From the NCBI GenBank assembly GCA_013361525.1, contig JABFXY010000072.1, forward strand, positions 62,001-126,000: a stretch of DNA of 64,000 nt. Direction: 5' to 3'. Shown here piece by piece: positions 25,885 to 35,284 of the stretch. This stretch comes from Polyangiaceae bacterium (GTDB lineage: Bacteria > Myxococcota_A > Polyangia > Polyangiales > Polyangiaceae). Position 1 is the first letter of the stretch, and each line of letters opens with the position of its first letter. The translations under genes and the position numbers were made by a program. A model generated the notes under the pieces. It made no database searches, was not told the origin of the DNA, and worked only from the letters and a program-made list of their open reading frames with translations.

Positions 25885-26676
25885 TCAGCGATGCGCCGGG
25901 AGGAGCGGCCGGTTCTTCGACTCCCACGCAATGATCGCGCTGACGAGACCGGTCGCGCCGGCGACACCGACCGGCAGAACGACGAGAAACCCACACGGAA
26001 CGAGCGTGCATGCGGCGATGCCGATCGAAAAGCCGAGGATCGGCCGCGCGTTGCGAAACACGAAGGAGACACGTTCGCCGAGCGGAACGCCGTTCGCATT
26101 CAGCGGGTAGTCGCAGACGTCCCAACCGACACAAAACGCGAGCGCGATGAACTGGAGCGGTGCCGTGACGACCACCGCTCCCGGGATGAGACCAATCAGG
26201 AGGAGCAGGACGAAGGCGATGCCCGCGCCGATAAGACCGAGCGCCGCGGACCCCGCCGATCGAAGGATCTCCATACCGAAGGACGACGCCGGATGCTCCG
26301 GCACGCCGAGGACACGCTCGACGCGCCGGACGATGCTGTCGAGTGCCGGCCCCGATGCGGGTTGCGTCAGCGCGATGGCGACGACGATCGCGAAAAGGGC
26401 GATCGTCAGCGTGGCGACGACCTTCACGATCGGCACCCACCAACCCGCGGTGCCCACCCAGGCATCGACCCAGCCCGGAACGAAGAATGCGACGAGCCCG
26501 ACGAAGCTCGCCGAGAACGCCAGGGCCGCGCCGATCGGCACGAGGGCGAGCGGCAGCGCTCCCGGCGCCTTCCCGAGCAGCGAGAACCCGCGGAAAAAGA
26601 AGGCAGTCCCGTCGAAGAACCCAGGCCGGCGATCCGCAGGGGTCGCAACGACAGGTGGGGTGGGACGAGCTTGCAC
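25885..26676 (-). CDS. EI24/CysZ-like membrane protein
   Basis: Integral membrane protein of 263 residues with about six hydrophobic segments (for example ALPLALVPIGAALAFSASF, VVATLTIALFAIVVAIAL, AFVLLLLIGLIPGAVVV, FLVVLPVGVAGATGLVSAI). The layout, an amphipathic N-terminus with FFRGFSLLGK and the loop FCVGWDVCDYPL, fits the EI24/DUF540 (CysZ) group. CysZ carries sulfate, but distant members are uncharacterised and there are no cysteine genes here. The GTG start at 26676 is tentative. It lies 66 bases upstream of hemE on the same strand. Confidence 0.7.
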   Translation of the reverse strand: MQARPTPPVVATPADRRPGFFDGTAFFFRGFSLLGKAPGALPLALVPIGAALAFSASFVGLVAFFVPGWVDAWVGTAGWWVPIVKVVATLTIALFAIVVAIALTQPASGPALDSIVRRVERVLGVPEHPASSFGMEILRSAGSAALGLIGAGIAFVLLLLIGLIPGAVVVTAPLQFIALAFCVGWDVCDYPLNANGVPLGERVSFVFRNARPILGFSIGIAACTLVPCGFLVVLPVGVAGATGLVSAIIAWESKNRPLLPAHR

Positions 26677-26690
26677 CGGTAGCAAAGGCG

Positions 26691-27092
26691 TTATTCCGCT
26701 AGGTGGCAGGCAGCCTCGATGTTGTGCCCGTCGAAATCTAGGACGAAGGCTCCGTAGTAGTTCGGGTGGTAATGCGCCCGAACACCGGGGCCGCCGAAGT
26801 CCTTGCCGCCGGCCGCGATCGCCGCCTTGTAGAAGGCGTCGACGTCCGCCCGGGTCGCGGCGGTGAAACACACATGTATGGGCGTTATCGAGGCGACCTG
26901 CGCATCGCTCTGGAACGAAGCCTTGCCAGTACCGATCCAAAACTCGGGCTTACCCCCTTTGCCGAACCCGACTGCGTGCCCAAACTCCATCACGACTTCG
27001 ATTCCGAGGGGGGCCAGGGCCGCCGCGTAGAACTTCTTCGCTCGTTCGTAGTCGGTCACGTTGATGCCGATGTGATCGATGACTTTCAGCAT
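26691..27092 (-). CDS. VOC-family (glyoxalase-like) protein
   Basis: Single-domain vicinal oxygen chelate protein, 133 residues. It begins MLKVIDHIGINVTDYERAKKFY with the first metal-ligand His of the fold, has HVCFTAATRADVDAFYKAA in the middle, and ends YYGAFVLDFDGHNIEAACH with a Glu ligand. The betaalphabetabetabeta repeat pattern is clear. VOC proteins include glyoxalase I, dioxygenases and resistance proteins, so the reaction is unknown. Met at 27092 is chosen because the domain begins there. Confidence 0.85.
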   Translation of the reverse strand: MLKVIDHIGINVTDYERAKKFYAAALAPLGIEVVMEFGHAVGFGKGGKPEFWIGTGKASFQSDAQVASITPIHVCFTAATRADVDAFYKAAIAAGGKDFGGPGVRAHYHPNYYGAFVLDFDGHNIEAACHLAE

Positions 27093-27160
27093 CGCCCCCG
27101 CATACCACGTCCCAAGGTCCGGCGATTCTGAGCATCCAAGCCCGCCGACCACCCGTAGAG

Positions 27161-27205
27161 CTGCCCGAGCAAAGGCTGCCCGAGCAAAGGCTGCCCGAGA
27201 AACTG
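27161..27205 (+). repeat. 15-bp tandem repeat before a membrane-protein gene
   Basis: CTGCCCGAGCAAAGG occurs twice in tandem, followed by a third partial copy ending in AAACTG. It sits just upstream of the GAGAGGAG ribosome-binding site of the next gene and may affect its mRNA leader. Confidence 0.8.
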
Positions 27206-27218
27206 AGAGGAGCTTGTC

Positions 27219-27821
27219 ATGGCCCGCCTATCGCGTCCCCCGGGGTTCGACATGACGTACAAGCCGACGAAGGCGACGTTCCTCATGCCGTGGCGTGTTC
27301 GCCTCCCGGCCACGATTTATTTCGCCATCGCCTGTGTCGTGGGGAGCGCGGTGATTCTTGCCCCGCACATCCCCGGCTCGTGGCTCTATCGCGCCGTCGT
27401 CGAAGGGGACCGATACCGCGTGATGACCGCGCCGGTGTTCGCCATCCTCGTGTTCACCAGCGCGCTTGCTGCGATCGTCCGACAACAACTGACAGGCGTG
27501 ATCGTCCGCCCCGACGGCATCGAGACCCGTGAGGTCGCGTTCGGGATGCCGCGCATCAAGCGCCTCGCGTGGGCGCAGATCGATCGGGTGGCGATCCCCT
27601 TCCAGGCACCGAGCACGGCCGGCGCACCGTTGACGGCCTTCAAGAAGATCCGCCTCGACCTGTGGAACGGCCACCACGAATTCCTCCCCGATGTGGCGCA
27701 GTTCTCGGAGCTGTCGGTCATCATCGAGCGTGTCGCCCTCGCGCGCGCCATTCCGATCGAAGGTGGGACCGGCCTCGTCGACGAGCTGGGCAATCCGTTC
27801 GGCGAAGAAGACGAAGACTGA
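27219..27821 (+). CDS. Membrane protein with a bacterial PH-like domain
   Basis: Protein of 200 residues with two membrane segments near residues 26-48 (LPATIYFAIACVVGSAVILA) and 68-88 (VMTAPVFAILVFTSALAAIV), followed by a cytoplasmic beta-rich domain (GVIVRPDGIETREV, LAWAQIDRV, KIRLDLWNG) typical of bacterial PH domains. A strong GAGAGGAG site precedes the ATG. Function unknown. Two further plus-strand genes follow at short spacing. Confidence 0.75.
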   Translation: MARLSRPPGFDMTYKPTKATFLMPWRVRLPATIYFAIACVVGSAVILAPHIPGSWLYRAVVEGDRYRVMTAPVFAILVFTSALAAIVRQQLTGVIVRPDGIETREVAFGMPRIKRLAWAQIDRVAIPFQAPSTAGAPLTAFKKIRLDLWNGHHEFLPDVAQFSELSVIIERVALARAIPIEGGTGLVDELGNPFGEEDED

Positions 27822-27881
27822 AGCACGAGCCGAGCGCCTCTCGACCGCCTCGGGCTCGGACGGCGTGGTAAGGTCGCCGCC

Positions 27882-28607
27882 GTGCGGCTCGGCGTGGCCA
27901 TTTCAGCGGTGTCGGTGATGCTCGCGATCGAAGGTGTCGCGAGCGCGGAAGAGCAGGCAAAGGTCGAGACGAGCAGCGAGCCCGCTCGAGCGCCCGAGGA
28001 GAAGACGGTAGCGCCCGCTGCGGCAAAGCCGCCGCGCGACGACGCGAAGGGCTGGGAGACGGCGCCGGCCGAGCACCGCGGCGGGTTCGCCGTCGGAATC
28101 ATGGCGTCCGCGGGCCTGGGCGCATCGAACGGCTACCCGGCCGACGCGAAGAAGATCGGTCGGCTCGCCTTCTATACCGAGAGCGGCCTCGGCTTCATGG
28201 GCGCGTCGGGCCTGTGGATCGGCGGCGCGCTCGCCGAGTGGCTGACCTTCGGCGCGGGCGCTGGCTACACGACAATCCTCAACGGCGACACGGTCAGCCC
28301 CGCACCCTACGTGTTTTTCCACACCGACCTCTATCCGTTGTTTTGGCTGGGTGGGCAGTGGCGCAACTTGGGCGCGATGGCCGACTTCGGGCTCGGTTTC
28401 CCAGTTACCAAAAACAGCGATACCGACGAGACGCTCATCGACGGAACCGGCGCCTCGTTCGTTCAAGCCGGCGTGTTTTGGGAAGGCATCGAGGCTTGGA
28501 AGCTCAAGATGGGGCCGTATGTGTCTACCCACTACATGTGGAGCGACACGATCCGGCGACCGAGCGCGCTCGTCGGTTTTCGACTGAGCCTTTACACCGC
28601 TCCTTGA
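27882..28607 (+). CDS. Secreted or outer-membrane beta-barrel-like protein
   Basis: Protein of 241 residues starting at GTG with a signal peptide (LGVAISAVSVMLAIEGVASA), an Ala/Pro/Glu-rich linker, then a C-terminal domain of amphipathic beta strands (GIMASAGLGASNGY, GAGAGYTTILNG, ALVGFRLSLYTAP). The glycine and aromatic spacing fits a small outer-membrane barrel, but the final residue is Pro and no family is recognised. It is 60 bases after the PH-domain gene. Confidence 0.7.
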   Translation: MRLGVAISAVSVMLAIEGVASAEEQAKVETSSEPARAPEEKTVAPAAAKPPRDDAKGWETAPAEHRGGFAVGIMASAGLGASNGYPADAKKIGRLAFYTESGLGFMGASGLWIGGALAEWLTFGAGAGYTTILNGDTVSPAPYVFFHTDLYPLFWLGGQWRNLGAMADFGLGFPVTKNSDTDETLIDGTGASFVQAGVFWEGIEAWKLKMGPYVSTHYMWSDTIRRPSALVGFRLSLYTAP

Positions 28608-28639
28608 GGCCGCGGTCGCGCCGGGCGTAGCCTGCGACC

Positions 28640-29290
28640 ATGAATCAACCTCCGGGGTGGCCGCCGGGACAAGGCCAGGGGTGGGGTGCGCAGCAACAGC
28701 CTTATGGGCAGCAGGCGCAGCAGCCTTATGGGCAGCAGCCGCAACAGCCTTATGGCGGCCAAGCGTACCCTGGGCAACCGGGACAACCTTCCGCGAGCGG
28801 GCTTCCCGCAGGCGCTTTCGATGGTTTGCCGCAGGCGCCGACCGGCGGGCCCCCTCAGCCGCCAATCGCCGGCGCGTACGGATATGGCGGACAGCCGCGT
28901 TGGGATGCGCCGCCGGGCACCGCGGGCTTCGGGCCGCTGCAACGTGACTACTCGCCACCGCTCCAAACCGGCGGATTGAAAGAAGCCGTCCTCGAAGGAA
29001 CAGGCTTTTTGAACCCGCGAAAGGACGGCCTCGCCTATTTGGGTATCGGCCTCCTCTGCATCGTCGGCGTCTTCGGCATTGCGCTCGTCACCAACACGGT
29101 CTTCATCTATCCGGCGGTCATCGGGCCCGTCGTGCTCGTGCCCGGCGTCTTCCTGGTTGCGACGGGTGAGCCGCGCGCCGTGCCGGCAGGGCAAAAGGTG
29201 CCGGGATGGGCGCGTGGTGGACTGATCGCGAGCGTCGCAATCGGGATTGCGCTCGGGCTTTTGACGTTGAAATGGTACTTCGTGCCCTAG
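28640..29290 (+). CDS. Membrane protein with a Gln/Pro/Tyr-rich N-terminus
   Basis: Protein of 216 residues. Residues 1-50 are a low-complexity tract built on the unit Q-Q-P-Y-G (QQPYGQQAQQPYGQQ), followed by a Pro/Gly/Ala linker to about residue 110. The C-terminal part has three membrane segments (LAYLGIGLLCIVGVFGIALV, FIYPAVIGPVVLVPGVFLVA, LIASVAIGIALGLLTLKWYF). Such tails often mediate protein clustering at the membrane. No known family. Confidence 0.75.
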   Translation: MNQPPGWPPGQGQGWGAQQQPYGQQAQQPYGQQPQQPYGGQAYPGQPGQPSASGLPAGAFDGLPQAPTGGPPQPPIAGAYGYGGQPRWDAPPGTAGFGPLQRDYSPPLQTGGLKEAVLEGTGFLNPRKDGLAYLGIGLLCIVGVFGIALVTNTVFIYPAVIGPVVLVPGVFLVATGEPRAVPAGQKVPGWARGGLIASVAIGIALGLLTLKWYFVP

Positions 29291-29389
29291 TTGATCCGGC
29301 CATCAGCGCTGTCATCGCTCGGGCGTCAATCGGAGGGCCGAGCGCGTTTGGGGGGACGGCAACGGGGATGGGGTTTGCTTTCCGTCAAG

Positions 29390-29427
29390 AAAGCGTGAGG
29401 TAAACTCAACGTTTACCTCACGCTTTT
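29390..29427. terminator. Strong bidirectional intrinsic terminator
   Basis: A perfect 16-bp stem (AAAGCGTGAGGTAAAC and its complement) surrounds the loop TCAAC and is followed by TTTT; the 5' side gives AAAA-type flanks for the other strand. It lies between the plus-strand membrane-protein gene and the minus-strand prmC gene and should stop both. Confidence 0.9.
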
Positions 29428-29469
29428 CGCGCATCACGACCATGGCCCGCGCGCGCCGGCCCCGCGTCG

Positions 29470-30339
29470 TCAGCGCACGACGCCGCTCACCACCCGCTCG
29501 ATTCCCCCATAATCCTTCTTGATCTCGACATTGTCGAAAGACACCCGCATCAGCTCGGCGACCTTCTGAGCCTGTCCATATCCAATCTCCATGGCGAGGA
29601 CGCCCGACGGCTCCAGGTGCGCGGGCGCGCCGTCGATGATGGCCCGCACGACGTCCAAACCATCATTGCCGCCGAAAAGCGCCATGTGAGGCTCGAAGTC
29701 GACGATGGTGCGGGCGAGCTCACTTCGCTCGCTCTCGGGGATATACGGGGGGTTGGCGGTGATCAGGTCGAAGGAGTCGTGGGCTTCTCCCAGATCGGAG
29801 AACAGATCCGAGCGACGAAACCACGCGCGCGGTTGAGCCCCGAGCCGCGCGGCGTTGTCGCGCGCGACCGTGAGCGCGTCCTCCGACAAATCGGTTCCCA
29901 TGACCGTCCAGGTCGGCCGCTCGCACGCGAGGGTGATGGCGACACACCCCGATCCGGTGCAGAGGTCGAGGACGCGCGCGTCGAGCGATAGGTGCGCGAG
30001 GCGCTCGAGCGCGACGTCGACGAGCGTCTCGGTATCCGGCCTCGGCACGAGGACGCGTTTATCGACGCGAAACGGCCGGCCGTAGAACTCGCGCTGCCCG
30101 ACGAGATAGGCGACGGGCTCCGCGGCGCGGCGGCGTTTGTGGAGCTCGCGGTAAGCCGTGAGCTCTTCTTTCGACAGCGGCCTCTCGGGATCGGTAATCA
30201 GCGCGAGCCTCGTCGAGCCGAGCACGTGCGCGAGCAAGATCTCCGCATCGAGCCTCGGCGTGTCGGTGCCGCGCGTGCGCAAATCGTCAGCGGCCCAGGT
30301 GAGGACGCGCCGAATCGTCCAAGCGTCGGTGTCGGTCAC
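29470..30339 (-). CDS. prmC: Peptide chain release factor N5-glutamine methyltransferase
   Basis: SAM-dependent methyltransferase of 289 residues that modifies the GGQ glutamine of release factors. An N-terminal helical domain (VLTWAADDLRTRG, ...RLDAEILLAHVLG) precedes the Rossmann domain with VLDLCTGSGCVAITLA for SAM and NPPYIPESE at 196-203, the glutamine-binding NPPY motif. It starts at GTG 30339, overlapping the stop of the phosphohexomutase gene. In many bacteria prmC is next to prfA; here it is not. Confidence 0.93.
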   Translation of the reverse strand: MTDTDAWTIRRVLTWAADDLRTRGTDTPRLDAEILLAHVLGSTRLALITDPERPLSKEELTAYRELHKRRRAAEPVAYLVGQREFYGRPFRVDKRVLVPRPDTETLVDVALERLAHLSLDARVLDLCTGSGCVAITLACERPTWTVMGTDLSEDALTVARDNAARLGAQPRAWFRRSDLFSDLGEAHDSFDLITANPPYIPESERSELARTIVDFEPHMALFGGNDGLDVVRAIIDGAPAHLEPSGVLAMEIGYGQAQKVAELMRVSFDNVEIKKDYGGIERVVSGVVR

Positions 30340-31757
30340 GACGCGTGCGAATGGTGGGAAGGCACGACCTTGGCGCCCGCTCCTTCGACCACGCGCTGGA
30401 CCTCGGCGCGAATCTCGGCGAGCCGCGGCTCGGAGCGTGCCTCGAAACGAAGCACGAGCACCGGCTGCGTGTTGGAGGCTCGACACAAGCCCCAGGCGCC
30501 GTCACCGAAATCGATGCGAGCGCCGTCGAGGTCGAGGATCGAATGCGTTGCGCGGAAGTGCTCGGTCACGCTCGAGACGACGTCGAACTTGCGCGCGTCG
30601 TCGCAGGGCACTCGAATTTCCGGTGTCGCGAAGGTCGCGGGCACGTCGGTGAGGAGCGAGGAGAGCCCCGCCTCGCCGCAACCGCTCGCGATCTCGAACA
30701 ACCGGACCGCCGCGTAGATCGCGTCGTCGTATCCGAAGTAGCGATCTGCAAAGAAGATATGCCCGCTCATCTCGCCTGCGAGCAGCGCCTTTTCGGCCTT
30801 CATTCGCGTCTTGATGAGCGAGTGCCCCGTCTTCGAATAGAGGGGCTTGCCGCCGTGGCGCGCGACGTCCTCGAACAACGTCTGCGAGCACTTCACCTCG
30901 CCGAGGATCGTGGCGCCCGGGTGCTCGCGCAGAACGCCGCGCGAGAAGAGAATCATCAACTTGTCGCCCCAAATGATCTCGCCACGCTCGTCGACCGCGC
31001 CGATGCGGTCCCCATCACCGTCCCATGCAATGCCGAGGCGTGCGCCGGTCGAAACGACGCGCTCGCGAAGCTCGCGCAGGTTCTCGGGAACGGTGGGGTC
31101 CGGGTGATGATTGGGGAAACGACCGTCGATATCGCAATAGAGAGGGTCCACGGTGAAGCCGAGAGCCTCGAGGGTGCGAATGCCGAGCGGCCCGGCTGCA
31201 CCATTGCCAGCATCGACGACGATTCGGATCTTCTCGGGGTGCTCGGGCAGGCGTGATGCCTTTCGAACTGCCTCGATGTACGCGTCGCTGACGTCGATCT
31301 CGGAAATCTCTCCGGGAGCAACATTCGATGCGGGCTCGCCCTTCGCCATTCGATCGCGCAGGCGAAGGATGTCGGCCCCAAAGAACGAGGCCGTTCCCCG
31401 CATCATCTTGAAGCCGTTGTCCTCACCGGGGTTGTGGCTGCCAGTGATTTGAATGGCGCCGTCGGTCGCGAGGTGGTGAGCCGCAAAATAGAGAAGAGGG
31501 GTCGGGCCGAGGCCGACGTCGACCACCATCGCGCCGGCGCCGAGAAGCCCGCGGACGAGCGCGTCGTGGATGCGCGGGCTCGACAGCCGCCCGTCACGGC
31601 AGAGCGCGATGCGAGGTGCGCGCCCGAGCTCGTCCGCGAGGGTCCGACCGAACGCTCGGCCGAGCGCCTCGGCGAAGGGATCCTCGAGGTCGCGGTCCGC
31701 GACGCCGCGGATGTCGTACTCGCGGAAAACGTGCTGGGGCAGGCTCATCGGGCGCAA
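30336..31757 (-). CDS. manB: Phosphomannomutase/phosphoglucomutase
   Basis: Alpha-D-phosphohexomutase of 473 residues, interconverting 6- and 1-phosphates of mannose or glucose for polysaccharide and LPS precursors. The phosphoserine is Ser107 in TGSHNP, metal binding is DGDGDR, and sugar specificity is GEMSGH, the pattern shared by PMM/PGM enzymes such as AlgC. The C-terminal phosphate-binding RASNTQP is present. Met4 (31748) is an alternative start. prmC is coupled downstream. The symbol is by family; the enzyme may use both sugars. Confidence 0.93.
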   Translation of the reverse strand: MRPMSLPQHVFREYDIRGVADRDLEDPFAEALGRAFGRTLADELGRAPRIALCRDGRLSSPRIHDALVRGLLGAGAMVVDVGLGPTPLLYFAAHHLATDGAIQITGSHNPGEDNGFKMMRGTASFFGADILRLRDRMAKGEPASNVAPGEISEIDVSDAYIEAVRKASRLPEHPEKIRIVVDAGNGAAGPLGIRTLEALGFTVDPLYCDIDGRFPNHHPDPTVPENLRELRERVVSTGARLGIAWDGDGDRIGAVDERGEIIWGDKLMILFSRGVLREHPGATILGEVKCSQTLFEDVARHGGKPLYSKTGHSLIKTRMKAEKALLAGEMSGHIFFADRYFGYDDAIYAAVRLFEIASGCGEAGLSSLLTDVPATFATPEIRVPCDDARKFDVVSSVTEHFRATHSILDLDGARIDFGDGAWGLCRASNTQPVLVLRFEARSEPRLAEIRAEVQRVVEGAGAKVVPSHHSHAS

Positions 31758-31799
31758 CCCTAGCAGACCCGCCGCCGGGCGCGGCCGATCGCGTTCGAG

Positions 31800-32375
31800 C
31801 TAGTTCTCCGCGGGAAGATCGACCTTGCTCACGCGCGCGCCAGCGCCGCCGTAGACCAGATGCGAGACGACCGCCCCGCAGGACGGCGTCGCCGGAACGG
31901 TGTGTCCGCGTGGCTTCGCCGGGTCGGTCCGGTTCGAACAAGTGACGAGGCGAACCCCGTTGCCGATCGACACCGCGACCATCTCCCCCTCGAGCGATTC
32001 GCCCGCGCGGCCCTGCCCTTCGAGGCGCATCGTCTTGTGCCGCGCCTCCCCCTTCGCGTACTCGCTGTCGACGCGTTTCACGCTCTTCCCGGCGAAGTTC
32101 GCGGCAAATTCGTCGAAGGCCAGCGCAACCTCACGGTCCGTCGCGCTGAGGACGACCGCTTCGATCGCGGTCAAATCGCCGCAGTACCAAGCCGTGACCT
32201 CCGGGGATTCCCGCTGCTGTTGGCATGCGTCGAGGAGGAGGGCGCCGTCCGATTGCGACGCCACCTCCGCCGTGCGGACACACCCGGCGACCACGCCGAC
32301 AAACGCGATCACCAGCCAAAGCCGGCTTTTGTACGTCGGGTCCCCACCCACCCCACCATTGTAACGCCATCCCAT
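31800..32375 (-). CDS. Lipoprotein of unknown function
   Basis: About 191 residues with a lipoprotein signal (LWLVIAFVGVVAGC). The mature part contains DRVEV-like beta strands and several cysteines (AWYCGD, VTCSN, PSCGA). No recognised family. The exact start is uncertain; GTG codons within the first ten residues are alternatives. It is divergent from the metallophosphoesterase lipoprotein gene. Confidence 0.65.
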   Translation of the reverse strand: MGWRYNGGVGGDPTYKSRLWLVIAFVGVVAGCVRTAEVASQSDGALLLDACQQQRESPEVTAWYCGDLTAIEAVVLSATDREVALAFDEFAANFAGKSVKRVDSEYAKGEARHKTMRLEGQGRAGESLEGEMVAVSIGNGVRLVTCSNRTDPAKPRGHTVPATPSCGAVVSHLVYGGAGARVSKVDLPAEN

Positions 32376-32461
32376 CGCCGTTCGCCTGCTCTCTTCTTTC
32401 GCTCCTTGTAGTTGCGCTCGTGCGCCTCGGATTCACGCGAATGTCGCTGTACCCTGCGAGC

Positions 32462-34027
32462 ATGTCTTTAAGCCGTGTCTGTTCGACCTTTGCGCTCTCG
32501 ATCCTTCTCGGCTCTGCCCTCGGCGGTTGTGGCGATGACTCCGAGACGGGTGGAGGCGGCGCAGGCGGCAGCTCACCCCAACAATTGCCCCCGCTGTCGA
32601 AGGCGCCGCTCACGACCGAAGAAACGATCACGCCGCGCATCGAGCCGGACCAGGTCGGATACTTGAACCCGCGGCTGCCGGAGGACGTCACGCGCCTCTT
32701 GAACGAAGGGTACGGCGATTACGACAAGACCGAAGGCGAGGCGAGCACGCGGCGCACGCTCGACGACGCGGCCGCGCCCGAGCCCGGCCCGAACGCGGCC
32801 GTGCTGACGCGCTTCGTGCATCTCGCGGACATTCAGCTCGCCGACGACGAATCGCCCGCGCGCGTCGTCAACGTCGACAGCCCGCAGGGCCTCACGGGCG
32901 GCGCGTTCCGCCCGCAAGAAGGCCACGAGTGCCGAATCGTGAACGCCGCCGTGCGCACCATCAACCGCATCAACGACGACACGCCGATCGACTTCGTCGT
33001 GCTCGGCGGCGACAACACCGACAACGCGCAATCCAACGAGGTCGATTGGATCCTCGGCATTCTGTCGGGCTCGGAGCTCGTCGATTGCGACTCGGGCGTC
33101 GACGACGACCCGACGCCGGGCCCCAACAACGACCCCAAAGATCCGTTCGTGCCCGAGGGCCTCGCGATGCCCTACTTCTGGGTGAGCGGGAATCACGACA
33201 TCCTGAACCAAGGGAATTTCCCGCCCGCCCCGAAAGAGGCGGAGTACCTCTCCGACTACGCCTCGGTCGGCACGCGCGATTGGTCCTCCCCCGGCGGTCC
33301 GGTGGTCCTCGGCGATATGCCCGCGGACGAGCGGCGCATCCCGCTCTCCGGATCGGATCTGCTCGCGAAGGTGCACGCCGACGCCGACGGTCACGGCATC
33401 CCTTCGGAGATCATCAGCAGCGGCCGCGCGATGTACGCCGCCGACCTCGAGAACGCGCCGATTCGATTGATCGTGCTCGATACGGCCGCACCGTCGGGCA
33501 GCGCGGACGGCCTCCTTCATCAATCCGACATCGACGATTTCCTGATCCCGGCGCTCGACGGTGCCGTCGCGGCCGGTCGCTACGTCATCGTTACGTCGCA
33601 TCACATCTCGGGGCAGCTCACCGACGGCGGGGGCTTCGGGGGTGTCGCTCAGGACGACGCCGTCCTGCCGGATGCGCTTCAAACGGTGCTGCTCCAATAC
33701 CCCAACGTGCTGATGCACCTCGCCGGGCACACACACCATCACAAGGTCGGCAGGGTCGTCTCGGAGACGGACGGCTCCGCCTATTGGGAAGTCGAGACCG
33801 CCGCCCTCGCGGACTTCCCCAATCAGATGCGCACCGTCGAGATATGGGATCTCGACAACGGTTTCCTCGGCATTCGGCTGGTCGCGTTCGACTACCAGAC
33901 GGAAAACGATCCGATTGCAGAGGAGGGCCGCCGCCTCGGCTTCCTCGACTTCACGTCGGGCTGGCAGTCCGACGGGCGCGGGCACGCCGACGAGCGCAAC
34001 GTCGAGCTCTACGTCCCCATGCCCTGA
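32462..34027 (+). CDS. Calcineurin-like metallophosphoesterase lipoprotein
   Basis: Secreted lipoprotein of 521 residues (lipobox ALGGC, Cys23; then a Gly-rich linker). It has the five metallophosphoesterase blocks in order: DIQLADD (D-x-H variant with Gln), VVLGGDNTDN, SGNHD, VTSHH and AGHTHHH. Two metal ions should be bound, and the enzyme likely cleaves a phosphoester outside the cytoplasm. The first block reads DIQ where the family has DxH, so one metal ligand is altered. The substrate is unknown. A vWA lipoprotein gene follows on the same strand. Confidence 0.85.
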   Translation: MSLSRVCSTFALSILLGSALGGCGDDSETGGGGAGGSSPQQLPPLSKAPLTTEETITPRIEPDQVGYLNPRLPEDVTRLLNEGYGDYDKTEGEASTRRTLDDAAAPEPGPNAAVLTRFVHLADIQLADDESPARVVNVDSPQGLTGGAFRPQEGHECRIVNAAVRTINRINDDTPIDFVVLGGDNTDNAQSNEVDWILGILSGSELVDCDSGVDDDPTPGPNNDPKDPFVPEGLAMPYFWVSGNHDILNQGNFPPAPKEAEYLSDYASVGTRDWSSPGGPVVLGDMPADERRIPLSGSDLLAKVHADADGHGIPSEIISSGRAMYAADLENAPIRLIVLDTAAPSGSADGLLHQSDIDDFLIPALDGAVAAGRYVIVTSHHISGQLTDGGGFGGVAQDDAVLPDALQTVLLQYPNVLMHLAGHTHHHKVGRVVSETDGSAYWEVETAALADFPNQMRTVEIWDLDNGFLGIRLVAFDYQTENDPIAEEGRRLGFLDFTSGWQSDGRGHADERNVELYVPMP

Positions 34028-34102
34028 TCCACCTCCGTGATATCGAGCGCGCCCCGCCGCTGCCCATAGCGGGGCGCTTCGTCCTCACGGTACCTTCGAG
34101 GG

Positions 34103-35218
34103 ATGCGCCGACTTCTTTCGCTTCTTGCGCTTGTCCCCATGGCATTCGGGCTTTCGCTGAGCTGCGCAGCCGGCGAAGACGACGAGACGGGATGCGCGAT
34201 AGGCAGCGAGGGCTGCGCGTGCACGAACGGCGGAGCGTGTGACGCTCCGCTCGTTTGCTTGAGCGACCTCTGCGTCGATCCCAATTCGAGCCCCGGCGGC
34301 GGTGGCAGCGGCTCGGGCGGCAACCCCAGCACCGGCGGCAATGGGACGGGCGCACAAGGCGGCGGGACGGGCGCCTTCAATGCCGGCGGCGGTGGCGGCG
34401 GCGAGTGCGCGCTCGGAGGCTGCAAGGCGATCGACGTGCTCTTCGCGCTCGACGGGTCGGGCTCGATGGCGGAGGAGATCAATGCGCTCTCCGTCAACGA
34501 CTCGTTCACCGCGATCATCGACGCGCTCGCAGCGATCAACTGCGGCGACATCGATTATCGAATCGGCGTCACCGACGACAACGACGGCGGCTTCAAGGTT
34601 CCGTCGGGGTGGACGGGCGCGGACCCGTGGTTCGACTCCACGTCGATGACGAAGGAGGAGATCGCCGCCGCATTCAAGGGCGCAGCCGATCAGGTGGTCG
34701 CCGGCTCGGGCACCGACGTCGGCTGCGAGCACGTGCTCACGAGCTCGCGCGATCTGCTCAACGGCGACGCGACGGGCTTCCTCCGCCCCGAGGCGCTTCT
34801 CGTTCTCATCATGGTCACCGACGTCGACGACTACGGTGCCTACGATCAAGCGAACGGCAACGATTGCGGCATCGGCTGCCCCGTCACGCCGCCATACACA
34901 CCGAACGCGATGTACGAGACGTTCGTCGCATTGAAAGGCGGCGAGCCGAAAGGTGTCGCCGCGATCGTCGTCGCGGGCGATCCGAACGTTGCCGGCGGCA
35001 CGAACTTCTGCGGCCAGCCGGGAACGTGCTGCAGCGGCGGCATCGATTGCCTCGTCTTCCACGCGGATAGGCTGTGGGCGTTCGCCGGGATGCAAAATGG
35101 GGCGAACGGCTACACCGCAAACCTCTGCGCCGGCGCGCAGACCGTGCCGACCGCCGTCGAGACCGCGTTCACGAGCAACATCGACCTGGCGTGCGAGGAG
35201 TTCGAGCCGCCGATGTGA
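34103..35218 (+). CDS. vWA-domain lipoprotein
   Basis: Lipoprotein of 371 residues (signal ending LSLSC, Cys21) with a Cys-rich N-part (CAIGSEGCACTNGG), a Gly/Ser linker and a von Willebrand factor A domain. The MIDAS motif DGSGSM is at residues 117-122 and a later VTDVDDYG helps metal binding. The domain should bind a protein ligand through Mg2+ or Ca2+. Similar proteins are common in myxobacteria. It may act in surface adhesion; no partner is evident. Confidence 0.82.
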   Translation: MRRLLSLLALVPMAFGLSLSCAAGEDDETGCAIGSEGCACTNGGACDAPLVCLSDLCVDPNSSPGGGGSGSGGNPSTGGNGTGAQGGGTGAFNAGGGGGGECALGGCKAIDVLFALDGSGSMAEEINALSVNDSFTAIIDALAAINCGDIDYRIGVTDDNDGGFKVPSGWTGADPWFDSTSMTKEEIAAAFKGAADQVVAGSGTDVGCEHVLTSSRDLLNGDATGFLRPEALLVLIMVTDVDDYGAYDQANGNDCGIGCPVTPPYTPNAMYETFVALKGGEPKGVAAIVVAGDPNVAGGTNFCGQPGTCCSGGIDCLVFHADRLWAFAGMQNGANGYTANLCAGAQTVPTAVETAFTSNIDLACEEFEPPM

Positions 35219-35284
35219 CATGCGCGGCAACGACGCTTCCCCTGACGCTTCCCACGGGCGGGAACATCAGGTACCCCGCTCTAC